Shown here: positions 25,823 to 34,010 of the stretch, in pieces
Layout: the number at the start of each line of letters is the position of its first letter
How positions within the stretch are numbered: the first letter of the stretch is position 1
Source: Bifidobacterium callitrichidarum
Lineage (GTDB): Bacteria; Actinomycetota; Actinomycetes; Actinomycetales; Bifidobacteriaceae
Reading direction: 5' to 3'
NCBI RefSeq assembly: GCF_003129905.1
Contig: NZ_QFFM01000003.1
Location: 62,001-126,000, forward strand
DNA: 64,000 nt
Notes under the pieces: generated by a model
The model's database searches: none
The model's input: only the letters and a program-made list of their open reading frames with translations
What the model was told of the DNA's origin: nothing
Program-made: the position numbers and the translations under genes

Positions 25823-28800
25823 ATGGAGAACAACAACAAGCGCAAGGCCATCATCACCGGCCTCGCAACCACCCTCGCAGTCGGCATGCTCGCGCCGACC
25901 GCCATGGCCGACGAAGCCACCACCACCCCGGCGACCACTACACCGGTCGACCCGACCCCGGTCAACACGACCCGTGACGCCGTGTCCGACGCACAGCAGG
26001 CCGTCGACGAGGCGAAGAAGAACGTCCAGGAGAAGCAGGATCAGCTCAACAAGGCTCAGGCCGCCGCCCCGTCCCAGTCTGAGATCGATCAGGCTCAGCA
26101 GAACGTACAGGATGCTCAGCAGGCCGTCACGGACCAGCAGCAGGTCGTAGATAATGCGCAGGCCGAGAAGGATCAGGCTCAGACGGATTACAATCAGGCG
26201 TTGAAGGATGCCGGCATCGACCAGGGTTCCCTGGACAAGGCCCAGCAGGATGTGACCACGGCTGAGAACGATAAGACGAAGGCTGACGCGGACAAGGCGA
26301 AGGCTGAGGCTGATAAGCAGGCCGCCGATCAGAAGGTCACCGAAGCTGAGAAGGATAAGGCCAACAAGCAGCAGGTTCTCGACGAGAAGACCGCAGACAC
26401 TGCTGCGAAGAAGACCGAAGCCGAGGCCGCGACTGATGCGGCCGACAAGGCCGGTGCCACGAAGGAGAACATCGACAAGGCTCAGACCAAGGTCGACTCC
26501 CTCAACCAGGATATCACCGAGGCTCAGAAGGTCGCCGACACCGCCAACAAGCAGCTGACGGACGCGAAGAACACCGCCGCCGATCTGAAGGATAAGGCTG
26601 ATCAGGCCAAGCAGGACGCCAAGGACGCCAAGACCGCGGCCGACGATGCGAAGGCCAAGGCCGATGAGGCGAAGAAGAAGCTCGACGAAGCCAAGGGCAA
26701 CCAGTCCCTCGCCGATCTGAAGGCCGCCTATGAGAAGGCTCAGGCCGACTACGAGGCCAAGCAGAAGGAAGCCGCCGACGCCAAGACCAAGGCAACTGAG
26801 GCTAAGGACGCCGCTACCAAGGCGAAGGCCGAAGCCGACCAAGCCAAGGCCGACGCAGACACGCTGAAGGCCGACGCCGAAGGCAAGAAGCAGGCCGCAG
26901 ACACCGCACAGAAGCAGCTCGACAAGGGTGCTATCGGATTCCTGGAACAGGAAGGTTCTGACGCTGCGAAGTATCTTGTGAATCAGGATGCCACTTTCAA
27001 GGAGTGGGTTGATAAGGGTTGGATCAACCCCAAGGAGAGTGGAACCAGCTTTTCACTGGACAATATGAAGAAGTCTTTGTCTTACATCGACTATTTCAAT
27101 CAGATTCGCAAGGACAACGGGCTTCCCGAGCTGAAGGTCTCTGACTATCTCATGGGAACCTCCATGTCTGACAATGAGGCTATTCAAGAGAATGGTTTCA
27201 ACCATCCAAAGGAATTTATCGTCGGCGAAAACATCGCCTACGGATACAATACCCAGGAGAGTGTGTTCAAGGCTTGGTATTCAGATGAAAAGGGGTACCT
27301 CGACGAATATGCGAAGACCGATTCTGAGTTGGCGGCTCACAAGACTGATTCCAACTGGATTCTAAAGAACCGTCCGTGGATTTACCACGGCGAAGAGCAT
27401 GATGGTGTTCAGTATGAGTCCGTCGGACATTATCTGAATATCATCGACAAGGATTTGAAGACAACCGGTTTCGGACTTGGCGTCGGCAAGGATGGGTACA
27501 CGTACTCTACCCAGAACTTCAATGCCAATCTTATGACCGGTGAAACGATCTATACCACAACGGAATACCTGGATCGAATCACCAAGTATGAGAACGGTCT
27601 AAACTCCGATATCAATGCTTGGAAGGATGCTGACAAGAAGGCTGCTGACAAGCAGACCGAGGCTGACACTCTTGCCGGTGTCGCTACTGACAAGCAGAAG
27701 GAAGCCGACACCGCTGCCGCTCAGCAGAAGGCCGCCGAGGAGGCTGAGGCTCAGCTGAAGGCTGCTCTCGACGCGGCCAAGAAGGCTTACGATGATGCGG
27801 TCAAGAATGGTGGCACCACTACCCCGCCAATGGAAGGCGGCCAGGAGCTGATTGATCGGCTCCAGAAGGAGTACAACGAGGCTCAGAAGAAGGCTGACGA
27901 ACTGCAGGCCGACTATAAGGTCAAGCAGGAAGCTGCCGACAACCTCGATCAGCAGCTGAAGGACGCGAACACGGCTGTCACTGAGAAGAACAATGCTCTC
28001 GATGAGGCCAACAAGACCCTATCCGACAAGCAGGCTGAGCTCAAGACCGAGACCGAGAACCTCAACAATCTGAAGGATCTCCGCAAGAAGGCCGACGACG
28101 CGACCGCAGCCTACCAGACCGCGGTCAACGCCCAGGCCGACGCCAAGACCGATCTCGACAAGGCCGAGCAGGCTCTGCTGAATGCGGAAACCGATGCCGA
28201 AACCGCCAAGACGACTCTGGAGACCGCAACCAAGGCCGCCGAACAGGCTTCCACCAACCTGCAGGACGCGCAGCAGAAGCTGACCGACCTGGAGAACACC
28301 GCGAAGGATCCGTCCAAGGTTCCGGCCATCAAGGCCGCTCGCGAAGTGCTTGAAGGCAAGGCCAAGGCTCTTGCTGACGCCAACGCCAAGCTGGCCGAAC
28401 TGCAGGCTAAGCTCACTGATGCTCAGGGCGTGGTTGACAGCCAGAATGTGCTGCTGAAGGCGGTTCAGGATGCTCAGAAGGCTCTGACCGAGGCTAATGC
28501 CGCACTGAAGCAGGCTCAGGATACCCTTGATCACCTGCTGCACCCGGATCCGTCCCCGAACCCGGGCACTCCGGATAAGCCTGATCATGGTGGCTCTGAC
28601 AACAACAACCCTGGTTCCGGCGATAACGGCGGTTCCGACAACGGCGGCGAGGACAACAACAAGCCGGGCGACAACGATAACAAGCCCGGTGATAATGGCG
28701 ACGGCTCTGACACGAATAAGCCTGGCGACAACAACAATGGATCCAACGGCGATAACAACACCAACAACAACGGTGGAATTGTCACTCCGGGCCAGAACAA

Positions 28801-29002
28801 CCAGGCTAACGGTCAGAACCAGTCCAAGCCGAACACCACGGACACCGTCACCCGCTACCAGGTGAACGCCGACGACAAGAGCATCACCAAGCTCGCCAAC
28901 ACCGGCGTTGACCCGATGGCCGCAATCATCGCATCCGCAGCGGTCCTCACTGTCGGCCTCGGCATCGAAGTTGCCCGTCGCACCACTAGTCGTAACGACT
29001 GA
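25823..29002 (+). CDS. SEC10/PgrA-like coiled-coil wall protein with CAP domain
   Basis: 1059 aa. Signal peptide (1-29, ending AMA), a long Ala/Lys/Asp/Gln heptad region (about 50-375), a CAP/SCP-type domain (about 380-585; SYIDYFNQIRKDNGLPEL, VGENIAYGY, SVGHYLNII), a second coiled coil (about 590-905), a Pro/Gly/Asn/Asp-rich wall-spanning stretch, LANTG near 1024, membrane helix and RRTTSRND. This order (coiled coil, CAP, coiled coil, anchor) resembles enterococcal SEC10/PgrA surface-exclusion proteins, which block mating between donor cells. With a conjugation system in the same window, that role is plausible but unproven; a general adhesin is the alternative. Confidence 0.82.
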   Translation: MENNNKRKAIITGLATTLAVGMLAPTAMADEATTTPATTTPVDPTPVNTTRDAVSDAQQAVDEAKKNVQEKQDQLNKAQAAAPSQSEIDQAQQNVQDAQQAVTDQQQVVDNAQAEKDQAQTDYNQALKDAGIDQGSLDKAQQDVTTAENDKTKADADKAKAEADKQAADQKVTEAEKDKANKQQVLDEKTADTAAKKTEAEAATDAADKAGATKENIDKAQTKVDSLNQDITEAQKVADTANKQLTDAKNTAADLKDKADQAKQDAKDAKTAADDAKAKADEAKKKLDEAKGNQSLADLKAAYEKAQADYEAKQKEAADAKTKATEAKDAATKAKAEADQAKADADTLKADAEGKKQAADTAQKQLDKGAIGFLEQEGSDAAKYLVNQDATFKEWVDKGWINPKESGTSFSLDNMKKSLSYIDYFNQIRKDNGLPELKVSDYLMGTSMSDNEAIQENGFNHPKEFIVGENIAYGYNTQESVFKAWYSDEKGYLDEYAKTDSELAAHKTDSNWILKNRPWIYHGEEHDGVQYESVGHYLNIIDKDLKTTGFGLGVGKDGYTYSTQNFNANLMTGETIYTTTEYLDRITKYENGLNSDINAWKDADKKAADKQTEADTLAGVATDKQKEADTAAAQQKAAEEAEAQLKAALDAAKKAYDDAVKNGGTTTPPMEGGQELIDRLQKEYNEAQKKADELQADYKVKQEAADNLDQQLKDANTAVTEKNNALDEANKTLSDKQAELKTETENLNNLKDLRKKADDATAAYQTAVNAQADAKTDLDKAEQALLNAETDAETAKTTLETATKAAEQASTNLQDAQQKLTDLENTAKDPSKVPAIKAAREVLEGKAKALADANAKLAELQAKLTDAQGVVDSQNVLLKAVQDAQKALTEANAALKQAQDTLDHLLHPDPSPNPGTPDKPDHGGSDNNNPGSGDNGGSDNGGEDNNKPGDNDNKPGDNGDGSDTNKPGDNNNGSNGDNNTNNNGGIVTPGQNNQANGQNQSKPNTTDTVTRYQVNADDKSITKLANTGVDPMAAIIASAAVLTVGLGIEVARRTTSRND

Positions 29003-29016
29003 CCATAATTAAACAC

Positions 29017-29114
29017 TTGGGTTCGTGACCCGGTCGTAAGGCCGGCGAACACTCTTCTCCAGCTCGCACAGGCCTTAGCTGTGTGGAAACTGTTTGACCG
29101 CGTCATGAACCCAA
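29017..29114 (+). ncRNA. 98-nt structured element after the CAP protein gene
   Basis: Outer arms TTGGGTTCGTGACcCGGTC (29017-29035) and 29096-29114 pair at 17 of 19 positions. Inside, TAAGGCC (29037-29043) pairs with GGCCTTA (29071-29077). It starts 15 nt after a stop codon and has no U-run, so it looks more like a structured RNA or 3'UTR than a standard terminator. Confidence 0.35.
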
Positions 29115-29122
29115 TCCCCTAG

Positions 29123-29170
29123 AAACGGGCTAATCGAATCGACGTACAATCGAAAAAGGTTAGCCCGTTT
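29123..29170 (+). terminator. Hairpin before the 4-helix membrane gene
   Basis: AAACGGGCTAA (29123-29133) pairs exactly with TTAGCCCGTTT (29160-29170), ending in a T run. Confidence 0.65.
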
Positions 29171-29182
29171 CCTCATATCTGT

Positions 29183-29734
29183 ATGGAAGAGAGAAGAATC
29201 ATGCTTACTGCAATGTGCGTAATCGGCATCATCCTCCTGGTGCTAATGGCTCCGTTCATTGGATTGGGAATGTTCTTTGAAACGAGCACCGGACAGTCCG
29301 TATATGACGGCATCAACTGGGTGCTTGGCGGAGGTTGGTTTGTCATAATCTTCGGCGGAATTGTATGGCTCGGCTGTCTCTGCGGCATGCTGTTTCAACC
29401 ATTCAGCCTGCTGGAAGGACAAAGCACAGAGAGAAAATACAATCATTCCAACTTCGAACTGTTCTTCAGTTTCATCATCACCACGGTTCTGACGATTCTT
29501 GCCGCACTGTTGGGTCGCTGGGTATGGCCGTTTGGTTGGTCAAGGAAAGTAGTCATGTGGGTTATGATCATTTCCATTGTCCTTCAGGGAATCGTCACCT
29601 TGCTTGGAATGAACGCCAACAAGAAACCCGCTAATCCCGTGTCGGCTACGATTCCACCTTCCGTCGCCATTATTGACACAACGATGGCATCTACAACCGA
29701 AAAGAAGGAAACACCTAAACTTCGCGTCGATTAG
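29183..29734 (+). CDS. Four-helix membrane protein, unknown
   Basis: 183 aa with hydrophobic segments at about 8-30, 50-72, 90-112 and 120-142 and a polar Thr/Lys-rich tail. AGAGAG lies just before the ATG at 29183; a second ATG at 29201 has GAAGAGAGAAGAATC upstream and is equally possible. No recognisable family. Lies between the surface-exclusion-like protein and the pilus operon, on the opposite strand from the latter. Confidence 0.6.
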   Translation: MEERRIMLTAMCVIGIILLVLMAPFIGLGMFFETSTGQSVYDGINWVLGGGWFVIIFGGIVWLGCLCGMLFQPFSLLEGQSTERKYNHSNFELFFSFIITTVLTILAALLGRWVWPFGWSRKVVMWVMIISIVLQGIVTLLGMNANKKPANPVSATIPPSVAIIDTTMASTTEKKETPKLRVD

Positions 29735-29772
29735 AGAAAGGCCCGATTCCAATTGGAAGACTGGCTTTCTCT
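29733..29772 (+). terminator. Hairpin terminator after the 4-helix protein
   Basis: AGAGAAAG (29733-29740) and CTTTCTCT (29765-29772); overlaps the stop codon. Confidence 0.55.
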
Positions 29773-29920
29773 AATTCGTTAGATCAATCAGGCCTTACGG
29801 CGACGAACGAACGCTACCGTAAAGGAGCATACCGGCATTGGCCAAAGCTTGGCTTAGTTATGTGTGTTTCTTTTTTCTTTTATCTTCTACCGGGTGGGGG
29901 AGAGAATTCGAAGTTTTGTC

Positions 29921-29983
29921 CTGACATATGAATGTTGGGCAGGGAATCCTCTGAGGTTCCCCTGCCCAACATTCATATGTCAG
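29921..29983 (-). terminator. Long hairpin at the end of the pilus operon
   Basis: CTGACATATGAATGTTGGGCAGGG pairs with its exact complement ending at 29983 (24 bp, then one bulge). The stop codon of the vWA gene lies inside the arm. Confidence 0.75.
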
Positions 29984-32775
29984 CCGCGACGGCGTTTGCT
30001 TTCAACGAGGAGCATGCTGATGCCAACGAATCCGAAGATTGCCATGGCGACGGCAAGCAGTCCGATGGCCACGCCTGTGAGTGGGAGAGGCTGGGCTTCC
30101 CATTGGGCGTAGAGGGTGATTTCGCCCTTGTCCTTGTCGACAAGGTTGGTGACTTCGGCCTCATCCTTATAGGTGGTTCCGGATCCGTCCGCCTTGGTGT
30201 TCCATCCCTTGAAATTGTGGAGAGCGTACTCGTACTTGTTCGCGGTGAGCTTCGCTGTCTGGTCATATTCTATGGACTGGTCGTCCATGTCACCGGTCGC
30301 GGCGTCATCGTTCTTGTCGAACTTGATGGTGTACTTGTTGGCACGCCAGACGGCTTCGAGGGTTTCACCTTCGACGGTCAACTTACGGGTGTCCTCGGGA
30401 AGGATGAGTTTGAGTTCCTTGGCGAGTTCCTTGTCGGACTTGTCGGTAGTGTCATCGACGACATCATCCGTTGTTGTTTTGTCGGTAGTGTCGTCTTTCT
30501 TGTCCGTGGTGTCCTTGTCTGTCTTATCGTCAGAGGTGGAGTCGTCCTTCTTACTGGAGTCGTCGGTGGCAGTGTCATCCTTCGATGCACCGGTGGATTC
30601 GTCTGTGGAATCCGTGGACTCGGAGTCTTTTCCTGTGTCATCGGTGGATTTGCTGTCAATCAGTTGAATCGTGCCCTTGGTATGGGATGCTGATTCGTCT
30701 GCGGAAGGCTTATCCGTGGAATCGGCTGAATCCGAGGAAGTATCTCCTGAATCGCTGCTCTCACTGGAATCAGTATCGCTACCTTCTGATGAAGTGTCAT
30801 CGGAAGTTGATTCATCCTTCGTGGAGTCCGTCTTATCCGAGGAAGAATCCTTTTTATCGGACTTGGTACTAGCGTCAGCGAGTTTCCATCCTAGGAAGGT
30901 ATGGCCGCTCCAGGTGAAGCCGTTCTCAGCAACCTTCACCTCCTCGTCAACCGTTCCCTCCTGGGATGGGGTTTCCCCGGCGGCCTTATCGGTTCCTGGA
31001 AGATAGGACAGGGTAGAACCGTTGGCCTTCCACTGCGCGTAGAGGACCAGATCGCCTTCCTTCATGGTCAGCTTGTCGCCCGGCTTATAGGAGTCACCCT
31101 TGCCGTCAGCTTGAGTATTCCAACCCATGAATGTGCGGCCAGCCCATGTGAAGCCGTTCTCGGCGATGTCGATTTCGTCACCGTCAAGTCCTTCCGAGCC
31201 ATCGGTCGTTCCTTCGGCCGCCCCACTGTTCTTGTCGTAGCTGACAGTTGCCGGCATTGTGGTCCACTGGGCGTACAGGGTTTGGGTTTTCTGATTCAGT
31301 TGGACGTCATCACCTGGCTTGACCATGCTTCCGGAACCATCCGCCTGGGTATTCCAGCTGACGAACCGGTGGCCCTTCCACTTGAATTCGTTTTCCTGTG
31401 CCTTCACGCTGGAAGCATGCTCACCGGTCTGATCGTCCATGGTGCCTTCGCCACCATTGGCATCATAGGAAAGCGAAGACTCCAGTGTTCCGACTTGGAC
31501 GACAGGGGTGGCGTATTCCGTAGTCTTCTTGTCATCGATGCTTTCGCCGTTACGGAAGAACTCGTAATTGAGGATTGCCTTGTCCTTGCTAACCTTGTAA
31601 CCTTCTTTGCCAGCAGAGATAGCACCGGTGTCCTCGTCGCCCTTGTCTCCGTCATACTTGTACCCGGAATCCTCGTAATGCTTGATTCCATCGGCATTGA
31701 CTTTGACGTTGACCGTCACCTTGTAGATGGCCTTGGCTCCGATTTCTCCCTTGGATGGCCAGGCAATCTTCAGAGTACGGCTGCTGTCATCCCAAGTCGT
31801 CTTAACTTCTTCGGCTTTCGGGGCTTTTGAACATCCTGTGGCATCTTCACCGGGGTCGACATTGTCCCTATCGGTACAGGTGACCTTCGCTTCAGATACA
31901 TCGGTTGGATCGACATAGGGGCCGAATTCGTCCACGATGCTTGTATTGGCGACGCGCCAACTTGTGGCCTGTTCCTTGCCGATTTCGTCGAACAGTTTGG
32001 ACATACCGTCTTCGTCGGTCAGGTCTGCTTGGATTCCTGCCTTCTTCAGCATCTCCAATGTGGCTGGCAGTTTTGTTCCGCTACCTGAGCCGACTTGAAC
32101 TAGATGGAAGCGCCATGGAGTGGAACCATCTGTAGGCGCGCCCATGGCTTTCGCAGCATCGAGACCTGTTGAAGGCTCATCCGTACTGCCACCATCGGTA
32201 ATGATCATCACATCACGTGTAGCGGTTTTCGTTCTGGCCGTGTCTGCGATTTGCTTGATGTATTTGAAGGTTGAGCCGAGAGCATCGCAGTCCACGCAGG
32301 AATAAGAGTATGAACCGACATTGGCTTTGAAGGTACTGGCTTTGTTGTTCCAATACGAGCCGGTATTCTTCAACGCATGATCGCCTCCTACAGATGAATA
32401 GGAGTCATACATTGAGGTGAACGCAACCTTGTTCTGCTGCTCTTCCGGAAGAGTGCTGTTCGGATCAGCAAGACTCTTGCTCGCCAGATCGGAACTGGCC
32501 TTCTTTACCGTATCGGCCAAAGCGCCCATGGAGCCACTGGAATCGTATGCGACAATGACATCGCCTCCCAGATGCACCACTGAAGGCAGGCTCTTACCTT
32601 GCAGTTCGTAGGTCATGGCATACACGCCTTCAGTGGATGTAGCTTTGACCTGACGAGAATGTATAGGCACACCCAATGTTGGGGTGTCATCGGCCATCGC
32701 TGCGGGGACACCCGCCGCAAACAGCGTCGCCGTGCCTGCGATGATGGCCGTAAGGGTTTTGAAACCGTGTTTCAT
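29980..32775 (-). CDS. vWA-domain pilus tip/adhesin with InlB repeats and LPLTG
   Basis: 931 aa. Signal peptide (1-28, ending AMA); von Willebrand A domain (about 65-270) with a MIDAS motif DSSGS near 76 and later VMIITDGGSTDE; an immunoglobulin-like region (about 275-410); four InlB-type modules (GWNTQADG ... LYAQW), the third followed by a Ser/Asp/Lys/Thr-only stretch of about 170 residues; LPLTG near 897, helix and KRRRG. vWA proteins at the end of sortase operons form pilus tips and bind host ligands. Last gene after the pilin and class C sortase. The Ser/Asp-rich insert splits the third InlB module from its end, which may reflect expansion within it. Confidence 0.88.
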   Translation of the reverse strand: MKHGFKTLTAIIAGTATLFAAGVPAAMADDTPTLGVPIHSRQVKATSTEGVYAMTYELQGKSLPSVVHLGGDVIVAYDSSGSMGALADTVKKASSDLASKSLADPNSTLPEEQQNKVAFTSMYDSYSSVGGDHALKNTGSYWNNKASTFKANVGSYSYSCVDCDALGSTFKYIKQIADTARTKTATRDVMIITDGGSTDEPSTGLDAAKAMGAPTDGSTPWRFHLVQVGSGSGTKLPATLEMLKKAGIQADLTDEDGMSKLFDEIGKEQATSWRVANTSIVDEFGPYVDPTDVSEAKVTCTDRDNVDPGEDATGCSKAPKAEEVKTTWDDSSRTLKIAWPSKGEIGAKAIYKVTVNVKVNADGIKHYEDSGYKYDGDKGDEDTGAISAGKEGYKVSKDKAILNYEFFRNGESIDDKKTTEYATPVVQVGTLESSLSYDANGGEGTMDDQTGEHASSVKAQENEFKWKGHRFVSWNTQADGSGSMVKPGDDVQLNQKTQTLYAQWTTMPATVSYDKNSGAAEGTTDGSEGLDGDEIDIAENGFTWAGRTFMGWNTQADGKGDSYKPGDKLTMKEGDLVLYAQWKANGSTLSYLPGTDKAAGETPSQEGTVDEEVKVAENGFTWSGHTFLGWKLADASTKSDKKDSSSDKTDSTKDESTSDDTSSEGSDTDSSESSDSGDTSSDSADSTDKPSADESASHTKGTIQLIDSKSTDDTGKDSESTDSTDESTGASKDDTATDDSSKKDDSTSDDKTDKDTTDKKDDTTDKTTTDDVVDDTTDKSDKELAKELKLILPEDTRKLTVEGETLEAVWRANKYTIKFDKNDDAATGDMDDQSIEYDQTAKLTANKYEYALHNFKGWNTKADGSGTTYKDEAEVTNLVDKDKGEITLYAQWEAQPLPLTGVAIGLLAVAMAIFGFVGISMLLVESKRRRG

Positions 32776-32918
32776 TGTCCCGTTTTTCCTCTCCTAGATA
32801 GGACTGCTGTGCAATCCTCCTGGGGAGGGCCGGGCGTTAGACGAGTCTGGGGTTCCGGCCTGATAAACCGTTTCTACGGCAGGCTTATTCCCGGAAGACT
32901 ATTTTAATGCGAATCGTT

Positions 32919-33899
32919 CTACTTCGCTGCACGCTTGTGGAGACGACGGCCCGGGAGGAGACGGAATTCACGACGGCATTGGTGCATCATCCAAGCGAAA
33001 TAGTCAAGGAATACCGGGGTTCCGGCGGCGGCGGCCGCGATACTCCAGTCCTTTTCCCAGTCGAATGTGCTTCGTGCCTGGACGTCCTTTTCATATGGTG
33101 CAACGTCTGGCATTTGGGCTCTGATGCCTGATACGAGGAGTCTGTGCGTGTTTCGACCATATGGGGTGCAGGTCATCAAAGTGACTCTGTCCTCCCCCTT
33201 ACGGATTGTCAGCTTGCTGAAATCATCTGGGAGGATCACGTCAATCTGGTCGACCTTGTAGGCGAGGGTTTGTCCTGCAACGTGAATATAGAAGGTGTCG
33301 CCTTTTCTCATTTCATCCAAATGGGTGAAGAACAAGGCTTTAGGACTTCCGGTATGGGCACTGATTACCGACAGCGTATCTTTTCCTCCGACTGGGAGAC
33401 TGGTTCCGTACATGTGTCCTGCACCTTTATCCAAGGTCGCGAGGCTGGTTCCGTGGTAGATAGGCAGTTTGACGCTGATGCTTGGAATACTGATGCTGGC
33501 CATAACACCGTTGCCGTCGGTATCAAGAATGCTGTTATAGGTCCTGTCTTTCTGACTGATCGGAATCTGATCCTTGTCCTGGGTGAATGGATCGACCGCA
33601 TCTCCCAGGACCCTCTGCCCATCCTCAACCAGTTTCCGGTTATAGGCATGAGCCTTCTTCATTTCCGCCTTCTCGTCATCAGTGGCGAGTGCGGCTGTGG
33701 CGCTTTGTTTTGCGAGTTTGTCGGCGTTGTAGAGTTGCGCGAGTGGGCTTGCCAGCGCGAGACTGACAGCTACAAAGAATAGGAATACTGTGAGCCAGCT
33801 CCATGCCCATCTTTTTTTGAGGAGGCTGCGTTGGCTGTATGTTTTTTGGCCTGGTAGTGGCTTGTGTCGAGCTATGACTCGTCCGTCCATGATTCCCAT
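32919..33899 (-). CDS. srtC: Class C pilus sortase
   Basis: 326 aa. N-terminal membrane helix (about 31-52), lid motif DPF at 103-105 typical of class C enzymes, catalytic His182 (SAHTG), Cys244 (TLMTC) and Arg253 (NTHRL), and a C-terminal segment with a weak hydrophobic stretch and basic end (RRLHKRAAK). Cross-links pilin subunits into a covalent fibre. Placed directly between the major pilin and the vWA protein, its likely substrates. Confidence 0.93.
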   Translation of the reverse strand: MGIMDGRVIARHKPLPGQKTYSQRSLLKKRWAWSWLTVFLFFVAVSLALASPLAQLYNADKLAKQSATAALATDDEKAEMKKAHAYNRKLVEDGQRVLGDAVDPFTQDKDQIPISQKDRTYNSILDTDGNGVMASISIPSISVKLPIYHGTSLATLDKGAGHMYGTSLPVGGKDTLSVISAHTGSPKALFFTHLDEMRKGDTFYIHVAGQTLAYKVDQIDVILPDDFSKLTIRKGEDRVTLMTCTPYGRNTHRLLVSGIRAQMPDVAPYEKDVQARSTFDWEKDWSIAAAAAGTPVFLDYFAWMMHQCRREFRLLPGRRLHKRAAK

Positions 33900-33927
33900 C
33901 CTTATTTGGATACCACAGTTTAGAAGG

Positions 33928-33967
33928 GAGCGCCCCTACCGGGGTTTTAGCCCAGATAGGGGCGCTC
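33928..33967 (-). terminator. Hairpin between pilin and sortase genes (1)
   Basis: GAGCGCCCCTA/TAGGGGCGCTC, 11-bp stem. With the next hairpin it probably attenuates transcription into the sortase gene so that pilin is made in excess. Confidence 0.65.
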
Positions 33968-33970
33968 AGA

Positions 33971-34001
33971 AATCAGTTAAGGATTAGTTTCTTAACTGAT
34001 T
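33971..34001 (-). terminator. Hairpin between pilin and sortase genes (2)
   Basis: AATCAGTTAAG/CTTAACTGATT, 11-bp stem, 10 nt after the pilin stop codon. Confidence 0.65.
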
Positions 34002-34010
34002 GGTTGGAGC

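Noticed and set aside
25766-26842. Long minus-strand open frame, 358 codons, inside the coiled-coil region of the CAP protein
   Set aside because: It is the mirror of an Ala/Lys/Gln heptad gene and reads as Leu/Gly/Val repeats; no SD and no protein-like composition.
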